A stretch of DNA of 64,000 nt from Triticum aestivum (Eukaryota > Streptophyta > Magnoliopsida > Poales > Poaceae). The stretch covers positions 248,481,099 through 248,545,098 of the forward strand of contig NC_057804.1 in assembly GCF_018294505.1 (NCBI RefSeq). Direction: 5' to 3'. The notes under the pieces were generated by a model. That model searched no databases, had not been told where the DNA came from, and was given only the letters and a program-made list of their open reading frames with translations. Of this stretch, positions 44,842-54,360 are shown piece by piece (position 1 is the first letter of the stretch; each line of letters opens with the position of its first letter). The position numbers and the translations under genes are program-made.

Positions 44842-47308
44842 GGGGGAGGAGGGGGAGCGGCGGATGCACGCGCGCTCGCCTCCTACTCCGCCATCTTCTT
44901 CTTCTTCTTCTCCGTCGCTGCTGCTGTCCGTCGCCGCACCGCACCTCCGGCCATCTTGCTGCGCCGTGGTTCGCCGCCGCGAGGCTGCGCGCACGCTGCC
45001 GTCGCGCCTTCTTTGTCAAGCTTCTCGTCTTCATGGCGCGCGCCGGAGCTTGGGACGGCTCCAACGTCCATGAAGACCACATCGACTTCCTTCGCAAGAC
45101 GCGTCGGCTGCCCGGCCAGAATTACGTGAGAGTCCGCCTCATGCCGGAGCGGGAGATCTCGCCGGCGCCGGAGGAGGGCGAGCGCGTCATCTTCAGGTCG
45201 CATTGCCTACGAGTCTTCGGCCTGCCGGCAAGCGGCTTCTTCAGCGCCTTCCTAGATTTCTATGGCCTTCAGCGACACCACCTCACTCCGAACACAGTGG
45301 TGCTGCTGTCCGCCTTCGTCACCCTGTGCGAGGGCTATCTCGGCGTCCTTCCCACCATCGAGCTTTGGGGAGAGTTCTTCTACTCGAAGCTCGGCACCAT
45401 CATCAAGAGCGTGGCGGCACAGTGCGGCGCCTTCGTTGCGGTGCGGAGGTCAGCTGCTGAGAATCCGTTTCCCCCCATCACGCTGATACAGTCGGTGAAG
45501 ATGTGGCAGCAGTCGTACTTCTACGTGAAGAGCATCTTCCCGGAGGGCGACTGGGTTAACCTGCCGGCTTACGTAGCCAGCCTACCGGCTGGGAAGCGGC
45601 CTAACTGGTCATATTGGGCCAGGTCGTTGTCGGCCTCGGGACCCGCCGCCATCTCACGGCTCAGGGTGATGGTGAAGTCGGAGGGCCTCACCGGGCCTAA
45701 CTTTCTGACCGCCTTTGTGGTGCGCCAGGTGCTCCCGCTCCAGCGCCGCCCTCACATGATATGCCAGATGAGCGGGCATCGAGATCCAAGCCGGCTGTGC
45801 ACCAAGGAGATGCCTCACACGGAGGTAGCTCACTTGGTGAACTACTTCTCAAACTGCAAGCTCTCAGAGGAGGAGTGGCGGTTCGGCAAGGAGCCGTACT
45901 CGCACGCTAATCCGCCGCCTATGGTAAGTCTTTTGTTCTTCTTTTTTCTTTGGTTACCGAGTTCCCCTTGGCCGGCTTGACCAATCTGCTATGAAAGCAG
46001 AGTGCCCTCCTCCAGCCGGCAGCCGGCGCCGCGGGGCTAGAGCGTCAGTTCCTCCCTGACCGGGTGAAGAGCGATGTGGATGACCTCGACTTGGGGGCGG
46101 CTGCCTTGGACGACGATGCCACAGGAGGAGGCGGCGATGCAGGCGGCTCAGGACTCAGGGCCGGCCTCGAGGACTGTCCGTACGACGACGAGGGAGAGGT
46201 CACCCCGCGCTGCCAGCTGGCATCCGATCAGCAGGGCGCAAGCTCGTCTGCCGCGTCGGCTGCCCGAGGCGGCGCACAGAAGCGCCGGGCCGCGCCGTCT
46301 ATGTTCGACAGCCGGCCGAAGAAGCCCAAGAGCTCGGCCGCGGCGACCAAGCAGGACGAGGCGGTCGTGAAGGCAACTTGCTTCCGCAAGGTGGTGAAGG
46401 AGCAACAGATGGTATCTGCGTAAGTGTCGACTCCCTCACGCATTCTTTCTTCTGTCTTGCCAATATTCTTCTGATTTTTTCTTCATCTTGCTCGAAAACA
46501 GAGCTCCGCTCTCTCTTGAGCGGTCTGTCGCCGCCTCCGTGGTTAAGGCATAGGGAGGCTCCACCAGCGCCCACCGCGTGGACCCTCGCACCGAGCTTCA
46601 GGCGGCGATGGAGAGGAACGTGTGAGAGGTGCGCGAGGAGCGGGAGGCGGAGCAGCAGAGGGCGGCTGCCGCCAAGGCAGCACAAGAGGCGGTGGAGGAG
46701 GTCGCGAGGGCACAAGCCGACGCTGCGGACAAGGCCCAGGCGGATGCCGCAGCTGTGGCGCAGGCGGAGGAGGCCCTACACAACCAGCCCCCGCAACTCA
46801 TCATTCCCCTCCGCTCCGTGGTGCCTGAGGTCCCGGTGGTGCCGCCAGAAGGAGCTGGCGGCGACCAGCCGGTTATAGAGAGGGAGGAGGGCGACACCGT
46901 CGCCCCGGAGAAGAAGGTGGCTCTGCCAGCGCCGACTGCAGCGAACCAAGGCGGCCAGCCGAGCGCGCCACCCGTGCCGCCGGCTAGAGGTGAGCCTGCT
47001 GCGAGGTCGGACCTCGTGGTCCGATCTCCGGCACGCCAGCACGCAGGGAAGGCAGCCTCGGCGCCGTACCCGCAGAAGGCCAAGGGCTCAAGCTCGTCGG
47101 CCCAGGAGCTGGAGACGGCGAGCGTCAGCTCGCCGGACTGGATGCTGGGAGGCGGGACGGCCGTGCTGAACGAGGTGGCGCAGGACGTCCGGACTCGGCT
47201 TCAGTCTCAGGCCGCTGCCTTGAAGAACTACAACCATGAGTTCCTGGCGACGCGGACGGCTATCCGGGTAAGCCTCTTGCTTTTTGTTTTTTGCTCTCGT
47301 ATTCTTCC

Positions 47309-47799
47309 GTGGGGGCGCGTCAGTGCACCCACTGGGTGTAGTCCCCGAGTTCCGAGTCGGCTGCTGAGTAGGCGGCCTCGAACTTCTAAGTAGACTCGGG
47401 TGCTGACTTGTCTTTATCTGTCCGTCTGTCCTTTTTGCAAGACTATCATAACCTCTGTGCAGCCGCCTTCAACTCCCATGTCTGGGAGCTGACTCAGAAG
47501 ACTGTCGACTTGTCTGAAAGCCGGAGTAAGTGTTCATCTTATATCTCTCGTGGGGGCGCGTCAGCGCACCCACTGGGTGTAGTCCCCGAGTTTTGGGTCG
47601 GCTGTTGAGCAGTCGACCTGGAACTTCTAAGTAGACCCAGGCGCTGACTTGTCTTTATCTGTCCTTCTGTCCTTTTTGCAGGACTATCATAACCTCCGCG
47701 CGGCCGCCTTCAACTCCCATGTCCGGAGCTGACTCAGAAGACCGCCGACTTGTCTGAAAGCCGGAGTAAGTGTTCATCTTCTATCTTTGTGGGGGCGCG
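47309..47799 (+). repeat. Tandem duplication of an intron-exon unit, about 240 bp
   Basis: gtgggggcgcgtcag starts copies at 47309, 47550 and 47789. Each full copy contains the intron end, an 84-bp exon (DYHNL...AAAFNSHV) and the donor gtaagtg. The third copy begins but is broken by element A after 11 bases and resumes at 55986 with a different exon downstream. Copy one has an acceptor change (gcaag instead of gcagg). Confidence 0.85.
47795..47799 (+). other. Target-site duplication of element A (left)
   Basis: gcgcg, repeated at 55981-55985. Joining the two sides restores the phrase gggggcgcgtcagcgcaccc seen intact at 47551. Confidence 0.92.
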
Positions 47800-49413
47800 T
47801 GATACGTCTCCAACGTATCTATAATTTATGAAGCATGCATGCTATTTTATTATCTATTTTGAATGATTATGGGCTTTATTATACACTTTTGTATTACTTT
47901 TGGGACTAACCTATTAACCGGAGGCCCGGCCCATATTGCTGTTTTATTGCCTGTTTCAGTATTTCGAAGAAAAGGAATATCAAACGAAGTCCAAACGGAA
48001 TGAAACCTTCGGCAGCGTGATTTTTTTGGAAGAATATGATCCTGGAGACTTGGAGCTCACATCATAAGATCCTCGAGGAGGCCAGGAGATAGGGACCCCC
48101 CTACTGGGCACGCCCCCCTATCTCGTGGGCCCCTCAAGCACCTCCTGACCTACTTCTTTCGCCTATATAGTCCCACGTACCCTAAAAACATCCACGGAGA
48201 AGATAGATCGGGAGTTTCGCCGCTGCAAGCCTCTGTAGCCACCAAAAACCTCTCGGGAGTCCGTTCTGGCACCTTGCCGGAGGGGGAACCCATCACCGGT
48301 GGCCATCTTCATCATCCCGGCGCTATCCATGACGAGGAGGGAGTAGTTCACCCTCGGGGCTGAGGGTATGTACTAGTAGCTATGTGTTTGATCTCTCTCT
48401 CTCGTGTTCTCTCTATGGCACGATCTTGATGTATCGCGAGCTTTGCTATTATAGTTGGATCTTATGATGTTTCTCCCCCTCTACTCACTTGTGATGAATT
48501 GAGTTTCCCTCTTGAAGTTATCTTATTGGATCGAGTCTTTACTTTGAGAACACTTGATGTATATCTTGCCGTGTTTATCTGTGGTGACAATGGGATATCA
48601 CGTGCCACTTGATGTATGTTTTGGTGACCAACTTGCGGGTTCCGCCCATGAACCTATGCATAGGGGTTGGCACACGTTTTCTTGACTCTCCGGTAGAAAC
48701 TTTGGGGCACTCTTTGAAGTACTTTGTGTTGGTTGGATGAATCTGAGATTGTGTGATGCATATCGTATAATCATGCCCACGGATACTTGAGGTGACAATG
48801 GAGTATCTAGGTGACATTAGGGTTTTGGTTGATTTGTGTCTTAAGGTGTTATTCTAGTACGAACTCTTGAATAGATCGATCCGAAAGAATAACTTTGAGG
48901 TGGTTTCGTACCCTACCATAATATCTTCGTTTATTCTCCGCTATTAGTGGCTTTGGAGTGACTCTTTGTTGCACGTTGAGGGATTGTTATATGATCTATC
49001 TATGTTATTAATTTGAGAGAACTTGCACTAGTGAAAGTATGAACCCTATGCCTGGTTTCCTATCATTGCAATACCGTTTACGCTCACTTTTATCATTAGT
49101 TACCTTGTTGTTTTTATAATTTCAGATTACAAAAACCTTTATCTACTATCCATATTGCACTTGTATCACCATCTCTTCACCGAACTAGTGCACCTATACA
49201 ATTTACCATTGTATTGGGTGTGTTGGGGACACAAGAGACTCTTTGTTATTTGGTTGCAGGATTGTTTGAGAGAGACCATATTCATCCTACGCCTCCCACG
49301 GATTGATAAACCTTAGGTCATCCACCTGAGGGAAAATTTGCTACTGTCCTACAAGCCTGTGCACTTGCAGGCCCAACAACGTGTACAAGAAGAAGGTTGT
49401 GTAGTAGACACCA
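47800..49413 (+). repeat. 5' LTR of element A
   Basis: tgatacgtctccaacgtatc to gtagtagacacca, 1614 bp. TATA-like cctatatag at 48162-48170. Confidence 0.92.
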
Positions 49414-49423
49414 AGCTCTTTTC

Positions 49424-49441
49424 TGGCGCCGTTGCCGGGGA
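49424..49441 (+). other. Primer-binding site of element A (tRNA-Asp)
   Basis: tggcgccgttgccgggga is an exact complement of the 3' 18 nt of plant tRNA-Asp (including CCA), ten bases after the LTR. Confidence 0.9.
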
Positions 49442-49537
49442 GGTGAGTGCTTGAAGGTATATCTTTAGATCTTGCAATTGAATCTTTTTGTTTCTTGTTT
49501 TATCACTAGTTTAGTTTATAAAAGAAAAACTAAAAAA

Positions 49538-50485
49538 ATGGAGTTAAGTTTGTCTCTTACACTTCGTCTTTTTAATATCTTTCGTGAGTTTGATGGAAAG
49601 GAAAATTGTGCTCAAGTACTAGAAGAAGAGTGCATTAAAATGCTTGGTACTAAATCTTTGAATGATGAGCATGATTGCAATGTTGTTAGTATAAACTCCT
49701 TGAATATCCACAGTACTAATGATGATTGCTCTAGTCATGATGAAAATATCTCTTATGAGCATGTCAACTTTTGTGGAGTGCATGTTTGCATGAACACACC
49801 AAATAGAGAATATATATATTGCAAGAGGCATAAGCATTTAGAAACTAAATGGTTGCAAGAAAGGCTAAATGTGAGTGCTGAAAACTTAAATTTCCTTTGC
49901 CGTACTTGTGAACTTTGCAATGAACATGGTCATTTACATCTCCGATGGAAATTGTTTCATGATCGAATCGTGTCCAAAAATTGTGATAATTTGATCTCCC
50001 TTGCTCATTACAATGAACTTAGTTTTCTTTTGGGTTATGAAGAATTGAAATGTTTAACTAAGGACCTTCCAAAATTTAATCTTGAGAATTTCCTTGATAT
50101 TGATCTAGAGACGATTTATATGTTTTGTGCAGTGAATTGCATTGAAAATCCTTATATTGCCAATTACCTAAAGAAAAGAAAGCAAATAGAAGATGATGAG
50201 AATACTAATGAAAGGGAAGAGACTTCCCAAAATCCTCCTATTATTTCTTATGATGAATCAGGTAATGAGGAGGAGCTTTCTATTCAACCAATCTCGTCAA
50301 TAAGGAGCTCAAAGAGGAAGGTTGAACCCACACATAATGTGAAGAAGAAAAAGAAAAGAAGGAGCAACAAAGGTAGAAAGGTATCCCTCCCAAATGATGT
50401 TACTCCTATTACTCATTGTGATGATGATAATTGCTATACTATTGGTGCTATCCATATTTTTAATAATGAGAGTGATTATGTTTGA
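49538..50485 (+). CDS. ORF1 of element A, unknown protein with altered CCHC knuckle
   Basis: 315 codons. I chose ATG 49538 (MELSLSLTLRLF) because the second copy in element B starts at the same residue; an upstream in-frame ATG at 49472 is not conserved there. Residues 60-100 hold HVNFCGVHVCMNTPNREYIYC. Residues 124-137 read CELCNEHGHLHLRW, which fits CX2CX4H but ends in W where element B has C. A lysine/arginine tract near residue 268 (KKKKKRRSNKGRK) could be a nuclear signal or RNA-binding tail. The end is acidic (HCDDDNCY). I do not recognise the family; a gag-like nucleocapsid role is an inference from the zinc-knuckle spacing and the place right after the primer site. Confidence 0.7.
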   Translation: MELSLSLTLRLFNIFREFDGKENCAQVLEEECIKMLGTKSLNDEHDCNVVSINSLNIHSTNDDCSSHDENISYEHVNFCGVHVCMNTPNREYIYCKRHKHLETKWLQERLNVSAENLNFLCRTCELCNEHGHLHLRWKLFHDRIVSKNCDNLISLAHYNELSFLLGYEELKCLTKDLPKFNLENFLDIDLETIYMFCAVNCIENPYIANYLKKRKQIEDDENTNEREETSQNPPIISYDESGNEEELSIQPISSIRSSKRKVEPTHNVKKKKKRRSNKGRKVSLPNDVTPITHCDDDNCYTIGAIHIFNNESDYV

Positions 50486-51335
50486 TGAGGATGACATATT
50501 TGAGAATATATTTGCTGAAATTAATGTTTGTCCCAAGCTTGGGGATGCTATGTTTAATGAAGATGATATTTTTAGCATCCCAAGTTTTCATATGCAAAGT
50601 TGTTATGATGATAGCATGCCTCCTACCTATGATGATTATATTGATGAAAGTGGGTTTGGAAGAGTGTCAACTTTAGGAAGTAGTTATCCCACTATTTTGG
50701 AGGATGTTGAATTTTATTGTGATGAATACGAAAGTGGATTTGGAAGAGTGTCAACTTTATTTAGTGATGATTCCATTATATTGTAAGAGGTTTCAATCGA
50801 TTATGATGAGAACGAAGTTGCTACTTATGATGATTATTGTGATGAAACTTATGCTATAAAAAGTAGTGATGATTATATTTATAAAACTTGTCATGATTAT
50901 GATTACCCTTTTTCTGAACATTGCTCTTTTAATGTGGAAACAATTTTTAGTGTTCAAGTCTCTTATGATACTCCCACTATTCCGAATGAGAAGAATTTTG
51001 CTTATGTGGAGAGTAGTAAAATTTCAATGCAAGTAGATCATGAAAAGAATGCTTTAGGTGCTGGTTATATTGTTGAATTCATTCATGATGCTACTAAAAA
51101 TTATTATGAGGGAGGAACTTATGATTGTAGGAATTACAATAATGTCAAGTTTCCTCTCTATGTGCTTAAAATCTTGAAGCTATGCTTGTGTTACCTTCCT
51201 ATGCTTGTTGATTATTGTTCCCATAAGTTGTTTGCTCACAAAATACCTATGCATAGGAAGTGGGTTAGGCTTAAATGTGCTAGTCATATGCTTAATGATG
51301 CTCCCGTTATGTTTCAATTCTTATCTTTTATGTGA
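50478..51335 (+). pseudogene. ORF2 of element A, unknown acidic protein, one premature stop
   Basis: Starts ATG 50478, overlapping the ORF1 stop by 8 nt in another frame. It would be 285 codons, but TAA at 50784-50786 interrupts it; element B has GGA at this codon. The N-terminal half is acidic with repeats: MFDEDDIF/MFNEDDIF, and ESGFGRVSTL twice. The C-terminal half has ALGAGYIVEFIHDATKNYYEGG and LCLCYLPMLVDYCSHKLFAHK. No known domain recognised. A bypass or a frameshift product with ORF1 is possible but not shown. Confidence 0.6.
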
Positions 51336-51386
51336 GCACCATTGTCATCATCATGCCTAGATAGAAAGGCATTAAAGAAAAGCGCT

Positions 51387-51406
51387 TGTTGGGAGACAAC
51401 CCAACA
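51387..51406 (+). other. Stem-loop after ORF2
   Basis: tgttggg pairs with cccaaca around agacaa. It matches 5669-5688 and 61502-61521. Confidence 0.7.
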
Positions 51407-51985
51407 TTTATCCTTACTGTTTTTTGTGTGTCCACATGATTATGCTACTGTATTAATCATGTTTTATAGGTTTTGTTTCAATAAAGTGCCAAGTAAGGCC
51501 TTTAGGATGGCTTACGGTGATAGTTGTTTTGATCCTGCTGAAAATCAGAAACTTTTGCACCCAGTAAATTAGTTTTGTTAATTCACAGAAACGTGCTTAT
51601 GATCTGATTATTTTTGCTCTGGATTGGTACACAAATTGCTTAGGACTTCATAATTTGGTAGGATGTTTGGAGTTCCAGAAGTATACGTTTGATACAGATT
51701 ACTACAGACTGTTCGGTTTTTAACAGATTCTGTTTTCTATGTGTTGTTTGCTTATTTTGATGCATCTATGGCTAGTATTAAGTGGTATGAACCATAGAGA
51801 AGTTGTAATACAGTAGATATTACACCAATATGAATTTAGAATGAGTTCATTACAGTACCTAAGTGGTGGTTTTATTTTCTTATACTAACGGAGCTTACGA
51901 GTTTTCTGTTGAGTTTTGTGTTGTGGAGTTTTCAAGTTTTGGGTAAAGATTCGATGGACTATGGAATAAGGAGTGGCAAGAGCCT

Positions 51986-52071
51986 AAGCTTGGGGATGCC
52001 CAAGGCACCCCAAGGTAATATTCAAGGACAACCAAGAGCCTAAGCTTGGGGATGCCCCGGATGGCATCCCC
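51986..52071 (+). other. Stem-loop pair 1 of element A
   Basis: 1a (51989-52014): cttggggatgcc pairs with ggcaccccaag with one mismatch or bulge. 1b (52048-52071): ggggatgcc pairs perfectly with ggcatcccc, loop ccggat. Each contains the 14-mer aagcttggggatgc (51986, 52042). Confidence 0.75.
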
Positions 52072-52720
52072 TCTTTCGTCTTCGTTCATCGGTAACTTTA
52101 CTTGGAGCTATATTTTTATTCACCACATGATATGTGTTTTGCTTGGAGCGTCATTTTCTTTTGTTAGTATTTGCTTTCTGTTATTTAGAATAATGTTTTG
52201 CATCTTTAGTTTCAATAAAAATGTCAAGGATAGCCTTTACCATGCTTATTTTGCTAGTATACATGTTGCTGTTTGAAAACAGAAAGTTTACCGCTGTTGC
52301 AAAAATTCCCTAGAAAAGTCAGAGAATGATATAATGTTGAAACTTTTTGCATAATGAGCTCTGATAAATTTACTACAGTGGGAATTTTATTTCATAATTT
52401 TTGGAGTTAGGGAAGTATGATGAATCTTGCATTCTTTACAGACTGTACTGTTTTGGCAGATTGCTGTTATGTTTGCATTGTTTGCATATGTTTGCTTGTT
52501 TAATGATTCTATTTGAGGATAGGAGTATTAAATATGCAGAGGCATTTAGTATGCAATGTTGAATAATAATTTTAGTGATTTGTTACAGTAGAAAATGATA
52601 AGGTTTTGCATTGGTTTATACTAACCTATCTCACGAGTTCTTGTTGAGTTTGTTGTGGATGAAGCTTTTGATAAAAAGAGAAACCATGATATGAGAGGAA
52701 TTAAGGAGACACAAAAGTTC

Positions 52721-52806
52721 AAGCTTGGGGATGCCCAAGGCACCCCAAGATAATATTTCAAGAAGTCTCAAGCATCTAAGCTTGGGGATGCCCCGGTAGG
52801 CATCCC
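52721..52806 (+). other. Stem-loop pair 2 of element A
   Basis: 2a (52724-52749) as 1a. 2b (52785-52806): gggatgcc pairs perfectly with ggcatccc, loop ccggta. 14-mers at 52721 and 52778. Confidence 0.75.
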
Positions 52807-52919
52807 ACATTTCTTCTTCAACAACTATCGGTTAGTATCGGTTGAGCCTAAGTTTTTGCTTCTTCACATGAGTTGTGCTATCCTTGAAATGTCATTTTAT
52901 TTCGTTTTGCTTGCTGTTT

Positions 52920-54346
52920 GAATACAATACCAAGATCTGAAATTCTTTAATGAGAGAGAGTCTTCACATAGTTGCATAATTATTTAGCTACTCATTGATC
53001 TTCACTTATATCTTTTTGGAGTAGTTTTTCGTTTACTCGTGTGCTTCACTTATATCCTATGAGTAAATGATTGAATGAGTTGATTGTCATAAATCTGAAA
53101 TTATATATGTTTCATTTGCTTATCCCATGGGGAGTAATGACTTCACATCTAAGAAGTAGAGGTTGTAAATTTATTGAAGGTTAGCAAGCATTGTATTGGT
53201 CATTTGAACAATTCATGAAAGAATATTGAAGGAAGAGAGATTTCACATATAAATATACTATCGTAGACATCTTTTATAACTGGGAGCACTCATTTAGTAT
53301 GACATGCTAAAGAGTTGATGTTGGACAAGGAAGACAACGTAATGGTTTATGTTTTCCGACATCTCAGTTAAAGTATATTGTCATGGATCATTCAAACATG
53401 TTGAGCTTGCCTTTCCCCCTCATGCTAGCCAAAATTCCTTGCACCAAGTAGAGATACTACTTGTGCTTCCAAATATCCTTAAACCCAGTTTTGCCATGAG
53501 AGTCCACCATACCTACCTATGGATTGAGTAAGATCCTTCAAGTAAGTTGTCATCGGTGCAAGCAATAAAAATTGCTCTCTAAATATGTATGATATTTTGG
53601 TGTGAAGAAAATAGCTTTATACGATCTTGTTATGGAAGCAATAAAAGCGACGGACTGCATAATAAAGGTCCATATACAAGTGGCAATATAAAGTGACGTT
53701 CATTCGCATTAAGATTTTGTGCATCCAACCCTAAAAGCGCATGACAACCTCTGCTTCCCTCTGCGAAGGGCCTATCTTTTACTTTATGTCTTTTACTTTA
53801 TGCAAGAGTCAAGGTGATCTTCACCTTTCCCTTTTTCATTTTATCCTTTGGCAAGCACTTTGTGTTGGGGTGATCTTGATATATATATATATATCCAATT
53901 GGATGTAAGTTAGCATGAACTCTTATTGTTGACATCACCCAAAGGTGAATACGTTGGGAGGAAACACTATAAGCCCCTATCTTTCTCAGTGTTCGATTGA
54001 AACTCCATAACCATAGTATTGCGTGAGTGTTAGCAATTGTAGAAGACTATATGATAGTTGAGTATGTGGAGTTTGCTATTCCTGAAAATAAGATGAATTG
54101 CAATTGTTTGATGACTAAGAATGAAGTTTGCTAGTTTTCAAGAAAGTTTATGGTCTATGCTTTGACATGTGAATTGCTTGTTACTTTATCGTGAGAAGTT
54201 TTATGAGATGAACTACTGTTATGACATATTATCATGCTAGAAGAGGTGATTGAAATTATCATTATTCAAACTTGTGCACCTTCTAGCATTCACACTTCAT
54301 AAATTCTTTCTTTTATCATTTACCTACTCGAGGACGAGTAGGAATT
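52920..54346 (+). other. 3' non-coding region of element A
   Basis: AT-rich, no conserved ORF (53349-53531 is an isolated open stretch whose counterpart at 20640-20790 is broken). It contains a short (AT)n run at 53879-53896 and text shared with all other Athila-like remnants in the window. Confidence 0.65.
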
Positions 54347-54360
54347 AAGCTTGGGGATGC
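54347..54360 (+). other. Polypurine tract of element A
   Basis: aagcttggggatgc directly before the 3' LTR. Confidence 0.8.

Larger units (their letters stand above)
51450..52920 (+). repeat. Diverged tandem duplication, period about 735 bp, in the 3' non-coding region
   Basis: Two units in the same order share ttcaataaa.gtcaagg-like text, acagactgt, cagattctgtt or cagattgctgtt, tatactaac..., gagtttt.gttg and the stem-loop pair. The pair starts are 51989 and 52724, giving a period of 735 bp. Sequence identity is moderate, so the duplication is older than the insertion. Confidence 0.7.

Noticed and set aside
46598..47083. 161-codon minus-strand frame opposite exon 3 of the antisense gene
   Set aside because: GC-rich shadow; the plus-strand frame shows coiled-coil periodicity and fits the exon structure.
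49424..49441. tRNA-Asp-like sequence as a possible tRNA gene
   Set aside because: Only the 18-nt 3' end is matched, in complement and next to an LTR; it is a primer-binding site.
53349..53531. 60-codon frame as a third ORF of element A
   Set aside because: The equivalent stretch in other copies (for example 20640-20790) is broken and there is no conserved start.
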